38,720 bases of DNA from Caulobacteraceae bacterium. Lineage in GTDB: Bacteria; Pseudomonadota; Alphaproteobacteria; Caulobacterales; Caulobacteraceae. Within the stretch, counting starts at the first letter, position 1. Each line of letters begins with the position of its first letter. The notes under the pieces are model-generated. The model ran no database searches, had not been told where the DNA came from, and was given only the letters and a program-made list of their open reading frames with translations. The position numbers and the translations under genes are program-made. Positions 1 to 8,858 of the stretch are shown piece after piece. The DNA lies in assembly GCA_030446805.1 (NCBI GenBank), contig JAUJMO010000001.1, positions 443,233 through 481,952 on the forward strand. The letters are read 5' to 3'.

Positions 1-49
1 GGGACGGGAACCACGACCACCGGCGGATGAGGGATGGGGGGCGGAGGCG

Positions 50-1036
50 CTAGCGGCCGTAGATGCGGTCCAGCACCTCCGCCACCGCGACCAGCTGGTT
101 GGCCGCGGGGTCGAAGCCGTGGCCCCCGGCCAGCCGCTGCGCCCAATCGGCGGCCGCTCGACCGCCCCAGGCGTCGGGCGTCGAGGTCAGGGTTTCGGCG
201 GTCGTTCCGCGGTAGCGCTCGGCGGTGAAGTCGTAAAAGGAGCCGGCGACGTTCTTCAGAGCCGCGCCGCCCCCGTCGCCGTAGAAGCTGGCCGAGATCA
301 GGGCCTCCTGGCCAGCGTGCAGCTTCCACGAGCACGTAAGCCGCACCAGTGTCCCGCTCTCCAGAAGCAGGGCGGCGGAGGCGTAGTCCTCCACCCGATC
401 CGTTCGGCCGTTCAGCCATTGTCCGCCGGCGAACAAGGCCGCCGAGGTGTCCTGCACCTTCGGAAAGTCCAGCACCCACAGCGCCAGGTCGACCAGGTGC
501 ACGCCCAGATCCATCACGCATCCGCCGCCGGAGAGCGCAGGGTCGTAGAACCACGCCTTGTCCGGCCCATAGGCGTTGTGGAAGACGAGGTCGGCCGCAT
601 AGACCCGGCCCAGTTCGCCTGAAGCGGCCAGGTCGCGAATGCGGCGCATGCCTTCGGTGAAACGGTAGGACAGGTCCACGGCCAGCAGACGATCGGCCTC
701 CCGCGCCGCCTCCACAACGGCGCGGGCCTCGGCCGCCGTCCGGCCGAGCGGCTTCTGGCAGAACACGGCCGCGCCGCCGCGGAGCGCGCTGATCGACTGC
801 TCGGCGTGAAGCGCGCTGGGCGTGGCGATCACCACCCCGTCGAGATCAAGCGCGAGCATGGCCTCCAGATCGGCCACCACGGCCGCCCCCGGGGCGAGCT
901 TGGCGGCCTCGCTCGCGCAGTCGGGTGAAGGGTCCGCAATGGCGGCGGCCTCGACGGCGCCCGTCTCCAGCATGGCCGCCATGCGATGGCGGCCGATCCA
1001 GCCGACGCCCAGGAAGCCGATCCGCGGCTTGCTCAT
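50..1036 (-). CDS. Gfo/Idh/MocA family NAD(P)-dependent oxidoreductase
   Basis: Predicted 328-residue sugar or polyol dehydrogenase of the Gfo/Idh/MocA family. The N-terminal Rossmann fold opens with GFLGVGWIGRH (residues 7-17), the dinucleotide-binding glycine motif. The family's EKP-type catalytic lysine is seen as CQKPLG (Lys95). The C-terminal domain has the family's Asp/His pair in the stretch MDLGVHLVD (Asp176, His180). I chose the ATG at 1036 because it gives the classic N-terminus and overlaps the stop of the upstream dehydrogenase by 4 bp (ATGA); the open frame continues upstream but only as an artefact. The tight overlap means translational coupling with the zinc dehydrogenase, so the two probably act on the same carbohydrate or inositol-like substrate. 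The substrate cannot be read from sequence. Confidence 0.93.
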   Translation of the reverse strand: MSKPRIGFLGVGWIGRHRMAAMLETGAVEAAAIADPSPDCASEAAKLAPGAAVVADLEAMLALDLDGVVIATPSALHAEQSISALRGGAAVFCQKPLGRTAAEARAVVEAAREADRLLAVDLSYRFTEGMRRIRDLAASGELGRVYAADLVFHNAYGPDKAWFYDPALSGGGCVMDLGVHLVDLALWVLDFPKVQDTSAALFAGGQWLNGRTDRVEDYASAALLLESGTLVRLTCSWKLHAGQEALISASFYGDGGGAALKNVAGSFYDFTAERYRGTTAETLTSTPDAWGGRAAADWAQRLAGGHGFDPAANQLVAVAEVLDRIYGR

Positions 1037-2016
1037 CCGGGCGTGACCAGCGCCTTGAGGAAGCCGTCCGGGCGGTCGCGCGTGGCGTTCAGGGCTTCGT
1101 CGAGCCGGCTGAGCGGATAGGTGTGGGTGTAGAGAGGGAAGGGGTCGAGCCGCCCGGAGGCGACCGCCTCCACCGCTTCGCGAATGCCCTGCAGGTAGAT
1201 CTCGGGGTCTCGCTCGTGGGCGTTGATCACGTCCAGGCCGCGCCAGTTCCACAGCTGCATGTTCACTTGGCGCGGACCGTCCTGGTGGTAGCCGGCGATG
1301 ATCAAACGCCCGCGTTCCCGCGTGAGTTCGGCCGCAAGATCGAGCGGCCACTGCTTCCCGACCGCCTCGATCACCCGGTCGCAGAAGTGACCGTCCGTGA
1401 GCGCTTTCACCTGTTCGATGATGCCGTAGTGGTCGTCCATGGGGATGACCTCGGCCGCCCCCATCCGGCGGGCGATGTCGAGCGAGTAGGGGCGACGCGA
1501 AATGGCGATCACCCGCGCGCCGGCGTCGCTCGCCAGTCGGGTGAGCAGCGCGCCCAGGAAGCCGATTCCGAGGATCGCGACGGTCTGGCCGGCCTCGATC
1601 TCGCTCCGGCGGAAGATGTTCATGGCGCAGCCGAGCGGCTCGCCGGGGAAGGGGCGGCCCGCCAGCGCGTCGGGCAATCGCACCACCGCATCGGCCTCCG
1701 CCACGTCGTAGTCCGCGTAGCTCTTGTAGGAGAGCGCCGCCACGCGGTCGCCGACGTCCAGGCCCCTCACGCCCTCGCCTACGGCGTCCACCACGCCCCA
1801 GCCCTCGTGACCCATGGCCCCAGGCTCCGTGGGAAACTGCATCCATTCCGGACCTGCCCACGGGGTCAGGTTGGACGCGCAGACGCCGCAGCCTTCCAGC
1901 TTCACCCGAATCTGACCGCGTCCCGGCTGCGGAAGCGCGACCGCCTCCATCCGAAGGGCGCCCGGCCCGGCCAGGACCGCGGCCTGCATCGTCTCCGCGG
2001 AGGCGGGGGAGCTCAT
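1033..2016 (-). CDS. Zinc-dependent alcohol/polyol dehydrogenase (MDR family)
   Basis: A 327-residue medium-chain dehydrogenase/reductase. The GroES-like catalytic domain shows GVC (Cys46) and GHE (His70, Glu71), the expected catalytic zinc ligands. The structural-zinc four-cysteine lobe is absent. The Rossmann motif GIGFLG lies in the middle of the protein. The start ATG has GAGG five bases upstream. It is first in a two-gene operon with the Gfo/Idh/MocA gene, which begins inside its stop codon. Such pairs are common in catabolism of inositol, sugar acids or hexoses, but the substrate is not determined. An NADPH quinone reductase-like role is less likely because the zinc ligands are intact. 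Confidence 0.92.
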   Translation of the reverse strand: MSSPASAETMQAAVLAGPGALRMEAVALPQPGRGQIRVKLEGCGVCASNLTPWAGPEWMQFPTEPGAMGHEGWGVVDAVGEGVRGLDVGDRVAALSYKSYADYDVAEADAVVRLPDALAGRPFPGEPLGCAMNIFRRSEIEAGQTVAILGIGFLGALLTRLASDAGARVIAISRRPYSLDIARRMGAAEVIPMDDHYGIIEQVKALTDGHFCDRVIEAVGKQWPLDLAAELTRERGRLIIAGYHQDGPRQVNMQLWNWRGLDVINAHERDPEIYLQGIREAVEAVASGRLDPFPLYTHTYPLSRLDEALNATRDRPDGFLKALVTPG

Positions 2017-2094
2017 GCGTACCTCATGGAAGGAGAACTCGGCGGGCCGGAGCGGCCCTGCGGAGCGGCCTTCTGCATCAGCCGCGGCGCGTCC

Positions 2095-2325
2095 TCAAGG
2101 CTTGCGGACGCGAAACGTCCAGCCGCCCGGCTGCAGGGGTTCGACGCCCAGAACCTCCAGCCCGCGTCCGGCCGCGAAATGGGGGACGTCCACACGGGCC
2201 AGCGGGTCGTCAGCGAGCAACCGGACGACCCCCCCGGAGCACAGGCCCTCCAGCGCGCGCCGCAGCCGCAAGGTTGGCACCGGGCATCGGTGGCCGCGGG
2301 CGTCGATCTCGATCTCGGTCGTCAA
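2095..2325 (-). CDS. TusA-family sulfurtransferase / sulfur carrier
   Basis: A 76-residue protein of the TusA/YeeD/SirA fold. The signature near the N-terminus is DARGHRCPVPTLRLRRAL: a CPxP motif (Cys14) that carries persulfide sulfur in this family, followed by the amphipathic helix. The length matches the family. The only sensible start is TTG at 2325 giving MTTEIEI; no ATG is available in frame. It reads towards the dehydrogenase pair, about 80 bp upstream of it, and is divergent from ku across a 59-bp spacer that must hold both promoters. Role (tRNA thiolation, molybdenum cofactor or sulfur trafficking) cannot be told from context. Confidence 0.88.
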   Translation of the reverse strand: MTTEIEIDARGHRCPVPTLRLRRALEGLCSGGVVRLLADDPLARVDVPHFAAGRGLEVLGVEPLQPGGWTFRVRKP

Positions 2326-2384
2326 TGATTCTGAACGGAAAGCGGGGCCGAAGCGTTGCAGCAGCCTAGCACACGAGGCGAGTC

Positions 2385-3248
2385 ATGGCCGCACGTCCAT
2401 CCTGGCAGGGACACCTGAAGCTCTCGCTCGTGACCTGTCCCGTCGCGCTCTACACGGGAACCTCCGCTTCGGGCGACATCCACTTCAACCTGCTTAACCC
2501 GGCCACCATGAACCGGATCAAGATGGTGACCACTGATCCCGAGACCGGCCCGATCGAGCGCTCCGAGCTGGTCAAGGGTTATCAGGTCGAGAAGGACCGC
2601 TACATCATCATGACGGACGAGGAGATCAAATCGGTCCGGCTGGAGAGCACCAAGACGATCAACATCGAGCGCTTCGTCGACGCCGACGAGATCGACCGGC
2701 TGTACTGGAACGATCCCTATTTCCTGGTCCCCAACAGCGACCTGGGACTGGAGGCGTTCGCCGTCATTCGCGAGGCCATGGCCAAGTCCAACAAGATCGC
2801 GCTGGGCCGGGTGGTGATGCACACGCGCGAGCGACTGGTGGCGCTCGAGCCGCGCGGGAAGGGAATCCTGGCCTACACCCTGCGCACGGCCGACGAGGTC
2901 AAGAACCCGGCCGAGTTCTTCGATCCCATCAAGGACGTCACCCCCGACCCGGCCATGGTGGAGATCGCCACCCGCATCATCCAGCAGCAGGAGGGCGCCT
3001 TCGAGCCGAAGGAGTTCCGGGACCGCTATGAGGACGCCCTGCGCGATCTGATCGCCGCCAAACAGAAGGGCATGGCCCCCAAGGACGTGGCCGAGCCCTC
3101 CGACACCAATGTCGTGGACCTCATGTCCGCACTTCGCGCCAGCTTGGGAAACAGCGCTCCAGCTCCGTCCAAGGGCAAAAAGGCCGCCAACGACGCGGGC
3201 GAAAAGCCCCCCTCGAAGAAGGAGCCCAAGGGCCGCAAGCGGGCCTGA
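2385..3248 (+). CDS. ku: Non-homologous end joining protein Ku
   Basis: A 287-residue bacterial Ku, which binds DNA double-strand ends as a homodimeric ring and recruits LigD. The N-terminal WQGHLKLSLVTCPVALY and the following beta-barrel core (FNLLNPATMNRIK, KGYQVEKDRYIIMTDEEI, the VDADEIDRLYW stretch) are typical of the family. After about residue 250 the chain becomes a lysine/proline-rich low-complexity tail, the usual C-terminal extension implicated in DNA retention and LigD recruitment. Length is normal. The ATG has a GAGGCGAG ribosome site. It converges on ligD with a 21-bp gap, so the two genes form a complete two-component NHEJ module. Confidence 0.97.
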   Translation: MAARPSWQGHLKLSLVTCPVALYTGTSASGDIHFNLLNPATMNRIKMVTTDPETGPIERSELVKGYQVEKDRYIIMTDEEIKSVRLESTKTINIERFVDADEIDRLYWNDPYFLVPNSDLGLEAFAVIREAMAKSNKIALGRVVMHTRERLVALEPRGKGILAYTLRTADEVKNPAEFFDPIKDVTPDPAMVEIATRIIQQQEGAFEPKEFRDRYEDALRDLIAAKQKGMAPKDVAEPSDTNVVDLMSALRASLGNSAPAPSKGKKAANDAGEKPPSKKEPKGRKRA

Positions 3249-3269
3249 CCTCCGAGGCTGCGCGCCCGT

Positions 3270-5996
3270 TCAGGCCGCCTTGCGTCCGGTGTGCGCCAGT
3301 CGCTCCATGGCCGCTGACAGCGGTCTCGCCCCCTGGTCGTAGTCGGCCCACGGATCGGCCTTTTTGAGCAGCTTGGGGACGCTGGCCATGGTGTAGGCCT
3401 TGGGATCCAGGCCCTTGCGAACCTGGCTCCAGCTGATCGGCACGGACACGGTGGCGCCGTCGCGGGCGCGGGGAGAGTAGGGGCCGACCGCGGTGCTCAT
3501 CCGGTCGTTGCGCAGATAGTCGAGGAATATCCGGCCGGTTCGGACCTTTTTGCTCATGTTCAGGGTGAAGCGGTCGGGATGATCGGCGGCGAGCTGGGCG
3601 CAGACGGCGCGCGTGAAGGCCTTGGCGGTCGGCCAGTCGATCGGGTGCTTTTCGGGCGCCAGCGGGGTGACGATGTGCAGCCCCTTGCCCCCGGTGGTCT
3701 TGCAAAAGGGCACAAGCCCGAGCTCGGTCAGGCGATCCCGGAGCTCCCGCGCCGCATCGATCACGTCGTCGAAGTCGAGCCCTTCGTCAGGGTCGAGGTC
3801 GAAGACGAAGCGACCCGGGCGTTCCACCTCGAAGGGTTCGCAGTTCCAGGGATGGAATTCGGTCGCGCCCACCTGGCCCAGCGCCAGAAAGGCCTCCACC
3901 GTGTCGGCGGCGATGTAGGGTTTGCGTTCCTTAACATCCATCAGACTGACCAGGGGCGACTGGCCAGGCATGGCGTGACGCTGGAAGAAGCGTTCGCCGG
4001 CGATCCCGTCCGGCGTGCGGATGACCGACACCGGACGCCCGCGATAGTGGGGCAGCATCCGCTCGCCCATCACCTCAAGGTACCGCGCCAGGTCGGCCTT
4101 GGTGAAGGCCGGGGAGTCCCCTGCGGCGGGCCACAACGGCTTGTCCGCCTTGGTGATGGTGACGCCGCGAACCTCGATCGCCCCACCGGGTTTCACCGCC
4201 GCGGCGCGGGCGGGGCGCTTGGGCTTTGACGTGGCGGTCTCGTCCGCCACCGCCTCCAGCTCGGCGTCCGCTTCGGCCGCCGCTGCGGCGTCCGGAGCGA
4301 CGGAGGCGGCGATCTCTCGCTCTCCCTCCAGCACGACGTCCTGGGCTGGCTTGTCCTCGCGCAGTCCCTTGAAGCTGGCCTGGCGCAGGTGGCCGTCGGC
4401 GGTCCAGCCGGCGAACTCGATTTCCGCCACCAGCTCGGGGTGGACCCAGTGCACGCCCGGGCCGCCCTTGGGGGCGCCCTTGCCGGAGAAGGGCGACCGG
4501 TCCGTTTCGAGCGGCTTCAAGGACTTGAGCAGCTCAACGGAGGTGGTCTGTGAAAAGCCGGTGCCGATGCGGCCGACATGGGTGAAGGCGCCGTCGCGGT
4601 GCACGCCGGCGATCAGGGAGCGGAACCGCTCGCCCTCGCTGGTCCAGCCAGCGATCACCACCTCCTGCCCGCCCCGGCACTTGGCTTTGACCCAGCTCTC
4701 GCCGCGACCGGATCGGTAGGGCGCTTCGACGCGCTTGGAGACGATGCCCTCTAGATGCATGCGGCAGGCCGACAGCAGCACCGCTTCCCCGGGGGTGATG
4801 AAGTGGTCGACGTAGCGCAGCCGCGCGCTGGGCGCCTCGTGCGCTTCGACCAGCGCCGCCAGGCGCTGCTTGCGCTCGGTCAGCGGGAGTTCGCGGAGGT
4901 CGAGCCCTTCCTGGAACAAAAGATCGAAGATGTAGAAGACGAGGTCCTGCGTCTTGCCCGTTGAAAGCGCTGTGGTCAGGGCGGGGAAACTGGGCATCCC
5001 CTTGCCGTCCAGCCCGACGATCTCGCCGTCGAACAGGCCGTCCGGCCAGTCTTTCGCGTCCGCCGCGATCTCCGGGAACCGGTGCGTCCAGTCCAGGCCC
5101 GAGCGGCTGCGCAGCACGACCTTCCCGCTCTCTACCCGCATCTGCATGCGGTAGCCGTCGAACTTGATCTCGTGGGCCCAGCCGCCGCCTGCCGGCGCAT
5201 GGGACATGAGCTTGCAGGTCTGCGGCGCGACGAAGTCGGGCATGGCGACACGCTCGCCTTTCGCCTTGGCCTTACCCTTGGCCTTGGCCGGCGAGGGCGG
5301 GGAGGGCGGCGGGGCCTTGGGTTCACCCTCTTCGGCCCGGTCGGAGTTCCACACCGCCTTGGCCGAGCCCTTGGCCTTGGTGATGAAGGGCGTGGGCGCC
5401 TTCCCTACGCCGGCCGCGATCTCCTCCAGGGTCCGCCCTGAGGCGATGGAGGTCAGGTTCTCCGTCAGGAGTTCGTCGGCGGCGCCCGGGACCTCCATCC
5501 CGTCGTGGGCCTTGAACAGCAGCCAGTTGGTGCGTTTGCCCCCGCTCTTGTCGTGCTTGATCTTGACCAGGTGCCACGCGCCCCTGAGCCGCTCTCCATC
5601 GAACCGGACCAGCAGGTGGCCGTGCTTCAGTCCGTCCTCGATCGGCTTCACCGGGTCTGGATCCCAATAGCCGCGGTCCCACAGCATGACCGTCCCGCCG
5701 CCGTACTGCCCCTTGGGGATGGTGCCTTCGAAGTCGCCGTAGTCGAGCGGGTGCGGCTCCGTCTCCACCGCCAGCCGCTTGGCGTCGGGGTCGAGCGACG
5801 GTCCTCGCGTGACGGCCCAGGACAGGAACACGCCCTCGTACTCCAGCCGCAGGTCGTAATGGAGGCGGGTGGCCGCGTGCTTCTGCACCACGAAACGCAG
5901 CCTTTCGGACGGCTTCACCTCAGCCCTGCCCGCGGGTTCCGGTGTTTGACTGAAGTCTCGCTTGCGCTCGTATTCGGCGAGGGTGGGCTTGGCCAA
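3270..5996 (-). CDS. ligD: Multifunctional ATP-dependent DNA ligase LigD (PE-LIG-POL)
   Basis: A 908-residue three-domain NHEJ enzyme. The 3'-phosphoesterase domain (about 1-180) keeps His40, His46, Asp48, Arg50, His82 and Tyr86, a spacing that matches the Pseudomonas LigD active site shifted by two. An alanine/lysine/proline linker (225-250) leads to the ATP ligase domain (about 260-550) with nucleotidyl lysine Lys278 in KFDGYR and an OB fold. A second acidic linker (565-600) leads to the primase-polymerase domain (about 605-895) with the catalytic Asp pair in FDLDPD (733, 735) and TTGGKGLHI. The start is TTG behind CGGGAG; no ATG fits. It faces ku tail to tail. Confidence 0.96.
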   Translation of the reverse strand: MAKPTLAEYERKRDFSQTPEPAGRAEVKPSERLRFVVQKHAATRLHYDLRLEYEGVFLSWAVTRGPSLDPDAKRLAVETEPHPLDYGDFEGTIPKGQYGGGTVMLWDRGYWDPDPVKPIEDGLKHGHLLVRFDGERLRGAWHLVKIKHDKSGGKRTNWLLFKAHDGMEVPGAADELLTENLTSIASGRTLEEIAAGVGKAPTPFITKAKGSAKAVWNSDRAEEGEPKAPPPSPPSPAKAKGKAKAKGERVAMPDFVAPQTCKLMSHAPAGGGWAHEIKFDGYRMQMRVESGKVVLRSRSGLDWTHRFPEIAADAKDWPDGLFDGEIVGLDGKGMPSFPALTTALSTGKTQDLVFYIFDLLFQEGLDLRELPLTERKQRLAALVEAHEAPSARLRYVDHFITPGEAVLLSACRMHLEGIVSKRVEAPYRSGRGESWVKAKCRGGQEVVIAGWTSEGERFRSLIAGVHRDGAFTHVGRIGTGFSQTTSVELLKSLKPLETDRSPFSGKGAPKGGPGVHWVHPELVAEIEFAGWTADGHLRQASFKGLREDKPAQDVVLEGEREIAASVAPDAAAAAEADAELEAVADETATSKPKRPARAAAVKPGGAIEVRGVTITKADKPLWPAAGDSPAFTKADLARYLEVMGERMLPHYRGRPVSVIRTPDGIAGERFFQRHAMPGQSPLVSLMDVKERKPYIAADTVEAFLALGQVGATEFHPWNCEPFEVERPGRFVFDLDPDEGLDFDDVIDAARELRDRLTELGLVPFCKTTGGKGLHIVTPLAPEKHPIDWPTAKAFTRAVCAQLAADHPDRFTLNMSKKVRTGRIFLDYLRNDRMSTAVGPYSPRARDGATVSVPISWSQVRKGLDPKAYTMASVPKLLKKADPWADYDQGARPLSAAMERLAHTGRKAA

Positions 5997-6174
5997 GGCG
6001 CGCTCCCGAGGTGAACCGATTCAATGCCGCCTGAGCGTGGCCGTTCCAGTCGGCGCTCGACGGCGCTTTCGACGGCTCATGCATCGGGCGCGCCTGCGTG
6101 TGGCCCTGAGTGGGAACCGGTCTCCCCGGCGGGCCTTCTCCCGGCGGGGAGCAACCCCCTCCGGAAAGCGCGCC

Positions 6175-6804
6175 ATGAACCACGTCGTCCTGCTCGGGGA
6201 TTCCATCTTCGACAACCGTTCGTACGTCGCGCCCGCGCCCGACGTAGTCCACCAGCTCCGCGCCCGCCTGGGCGCCGATTGGAAAGCGACCCTGCTGGCC
6301 GTCGATGGCGACGTCACCGCCGATGTCGAGCGCCAGCTGACCCGAACGCCCCGAGACGCCAGCCACCTCGTCGTCTCCGTGGGGGGCAACGACGCGCTTG
6401 GAAGCTCCTCGATCTTGGCCGAGTCCGCCAGATCGGTGGCGGAGGCGGTCGGCCGCCTGGCCGAAGCGCAAAGCCGCTTCGCCCGTGCCTATGGACGAAT
6501 GGTCGACAGGGTCGTCGCGCGAGGGCTTCCGACGGCGCTGTGCACCATCTACGACTCCCACTACCCGGAGCCCCAGAAGCGGCTGGTCGTAGCCGGGCTG
6601 GCCCTGTTCAACGACGTGATCTCGCGGGCGGCCTTCACCCATCGTCTGCCGCTGATCGATCTGCGGCTCGTCTGCAACGAAGCCGCCGACTACGCCAACC
6701 CGATCGAACCTTCCGCTCAGGGCGGCGAGAAGATCGCGGCGGTGATCGCCGCGCTCGTCAAAGCGGTCGGGACGCAGGAGCCTCGATCGACGATCTGGAC
6801 TTGA
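6175..6804 (+). CDS. SGNH/GDSL-type hydrolase family protein
   Basis: A 209-residue protein with the SGNH hydrolase fold. Block I is LLGDSIFDN (Ser in GDS), and block III is SVGGNDAL (Gly/Asn oxyanion residues). The expected block V motif DxxHP near the C-terminus reads NPIEPSAQGGEKIA, so the usual catalytic His is replaced; the subgroup may use another base or may not hydrolyse esters. No signal peptide is evident. The ATG at 6175 has GGAAAG upstream and gives the N-terminus directly before the block I strand; an in-frame upstream extension is arginine-rich and unlike a protein. It stands alone, divergent from ligD across about 180 bp. Confidence 0.87.
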   Translation: MNHVVLLGDSIFDNRSYVAPAPDVVHQLRARLGADWKATLLAVDGDVTADVERQLTRTPRDASHLVVSVGGNDALGSSSILAESARSVAEAVGRLAEAQSRFARAYGRMVDRVVARGLPTALCTIYDSHYPEPQKRLVVAGLALFNDVISRAAFTHRLPLIDLRLVCNEAADYANPIEPSAQGGEKIAAVIAALVKAVGTQEPRSTIWT

Positions 6805-7229
6805 AAGGCCGTGACGGTCCTGACCCTTGAAGCTCTGCCCGCGGATAACCGCTTGGCGGGCCGAAGACATCCGTGCGCTGATCAGGACGGCGCAGGATGA
6901 CCGCCTCCCGTAGACCCGATCCGCGCAGGTCGGGGCGCTCAGAACCTACAGGGTTGAGGAGCGGCCACTTGCCTTGGCGCGCACAAGAACACGGTAAGTT
7001 TCCGTGCCCTTCTACAGAATGGCGGAGCAGGGCGAAGCGGCTTTGTCCCGCCTGGACACCTATGGCGCCCTGAAGCGCCGTGAGCCGCCCCGGCGGGCTG
7101 AAGGGCTGATGCATCGGAGCATCCGGGAGACCGATTTCTCCTCATTGTCGGCCTTCGCCGCGCTGCCAGTCGGTTTCGGCCACTCGTGGTAGCCACTTTG
7201 GTTACGCTTTGCCGCTAATCATCAGTCCG
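6805..7229. other. Intergenic stretch before the hybrid kinase
   Basis: About 425 bases without a convincing gene. A 62-codon open frame (7004-7192) has no family resemblance or clear ribosome site. The stretch presumably carries the promoter of the hybrid kinase, but I see no confident -35/-10 pair or operator. Confidence 0.5.
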
Positions 7230-8858
7230 ATGACCCGTCAGCTGATCGAGAGCTCTTCGGCAGAGCGACGCCGCCGCATCCTGGTGGTGGATGACTCAGA
7301 GAGCAACCGCACCATCCTCGTGCGGTGGTTTCAGCTGCGCGGCTTCGAGGCTCAGGAGGCCGACAGCGGTGTTCGGGCGCTAGAGCTTGTGGAGGCCGGC
7401 GGCTTCGACGTCGTTCTCCTCGACGTGATGATGCCGGAGATGAACGGCATGGAGGTGCTTCGCCGAATTCGGGAGAGGCACTCGTTAGCGACTCTCCCTG
7501 TCATCATGGTGACAGGCAAGACCGAGACCGAGAACGTGGTCGAGGCGCTCTCGGCGGACGCCAACGACTACATCACCAAGCCGGTAGACCTCGAGATCGC
7601 TCTCGCGAGGGTGCATACGCAGATCAGGCGGAAAAACGCGGAAGAAGCTGTCCGGCGCGCCAACGACGATCTGGAGCGCCAGTTGCACGGTTCGCGAGGG
7701 AACTCCGCGAATAGTCAGCATGATCTCTTGGCGGACATCAGCCATGAGATCCGGACCCCGTTGAACGGCGTGGTGAGCGTGGCGAGCCTGCTCGCTGGAA
7801 CCGAGCTTCAGCCGGCTCAACGCGAGATGGTCAACATCATCGAACACTCAGCAGCTACTCTCGAGCAGCTGCTGACGGACCTTCTTGATGCCGCCAAGGC
7901 GGACTCCGGGGAGCTCGGAGTCCGAACCGAGTCCTTCGCCCTTGCCGAAGCGCTCGAGTGCGTCGTTGCACTCTGGGCAGCGAAGGCGCGCGAGAAGGGC
8001 GTCGCGTGCACGTTGCAGCTCCATCCTGAAACTCACCGCAACGTTCTTGGCGACGTCGTCCGACTGAAGCAGATCCTTAACAACCTCCTCAGCAACGCAG
8101 TCAAGTTCACAGAGGCTGGGTCCGTGACGGTGTCACTGGAGCGAACTGGGGACCGCTGCCGTTTCACCGTCGCGGATACCGGCATAGGTTTCGGACCGGC
8201 CGTAAAAGACCGGCTGTTCAAGCGTTTTGAGCAGGCCGATGGTTCGATCTCCGAGCGCTTCGGGGGCACTGGCCTAGGACTAGCGATCTCCCGCGAGTTG
8301 GCCCGCCTCATGGGTGGTGAACTCGACTGCACCTCTGTTGAGGGTGATGGAGCTGTATTCTCGCTTGAGCTCCCGCTGCCGTTGGCCAGCGAGGAGGCGG
8401 CCAACGCTGCCCCAGCCGACGCTGGATTCCGGCAGGGTTGCACTCCAAGGCGCACGTGCCGCGTGCTGTTGGCGGAGGATCACCCGGTCAATCGCAAGGT
8501 GGTCGAATTGATGCTGCAGGGCTCCGAGTGTGATCTGACCTGCGTGGAGAACGGCGCCGAAGCCTTCGATCTCTTCAGAAGGAGCAGCTTCGATGTGGTT
8601 CTTATGGATGTGCAGATGCCCGTGATGGACGGTCTCACCGCCATCCAGATGATTAGGGGCTGGGAGGCGGAGCAGGGTCGATCGGCCACTCCGATCTTGG
8701 TCCTCACTGCGCACAGCCTACCCGAGCACGCTCGAGCCTCTCTGGCCGCGGGGGCTAACGGCCACCTCAGCAAACCGATCAACGCCCCCGAGCTCCTAAG
8801 CACATTGGCAGCCTGGACCGGGGTTTCTTGGCCTGCGGCCTTTAACAAGGTCGCCTGA
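7230..8858 (+). CDS. Hybrid sensor kinase with N- and C-terminal receiver domains
   Basis: A 542-residue cytoplasmic signalling protein with order REC - HisKA - HATPase_c - REC. The first receiver has the acidic pair in ILVVDDS, phospho-acceptor Asp65 (LLDVMMPEMNG) and Lys117. A short coiled linker leads to the H-box ISHEIRTPLNG with His172, then the N-box NNLLSNAVKF, the G1 box DTGIGFG and the G2 box GGTGLGL. The second receiver begins LLAEDHPVNRKVV with acceptor Asp460. No membrane segment or PAS domain is present, so input is through the N-terminal receiver or a partner protein. An alternative TTG start at 7209 adds seven residues; I prefer the ATG although its ribosome site is weak. It is an orphan, with no response regulator or cognate kinase nearby. 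Confidence 0.93.
   Translation: MTRQLIESSSAERRRRILVVDDSESNRTILVRWFQLRGFEAQEADSGVRALELVEAGGFDVVLLDVMMPEMNGMEVLRRIRERHSLATLPVIMVTGKTETENVVEALSADANDYITKPVDLEIALARVHTQIRRKNAEEAVRRANDDLERQLHGSRGNSANSQHDLLADISHEIRTPLNGVVSVASLLAGTELQPAQREMVNIIEHSAATLEQLLTDLLDAAKADSGELGVRTESFALAEALECVVALWAAKAREKGVACTLQLHPETHRNVLGDVVRLKQILNNLLSNAVKFTEAGSVTVSLERTGDRCRFTVADTGIGFGPAVKDRLFKRFEQADGSISERFGGTGLGLAISRELARLMGGELDCTSVEGDGAVFSLELPLPLASEEAANAAPADAGFRQGCTPRRTCRVLLAEDHPVNRKVVELMLQGSECDLTCVENGAEAFDLFRRSSFDVVLMDVQMPVMDGLTAIQMIRGWEAEQGRSATPILVLTAHSLPEHARASLAAGANGHLSKPINAPELLSTLAAWTGVSWPAAFNKVA

Noticed and set aside
925-2328. 467-codon plus-strand frame opposite the dehydrogenase pair
   Set aside because: Antisense shadow; the minus-strand genes have intact catalytic motifs.
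7004-7192. 62-codon frame before the hybrid kinase
   Set aside because: No Shine-Dalgarno, no recognisable feature, proteins of this kind arise by chance in such DNA.
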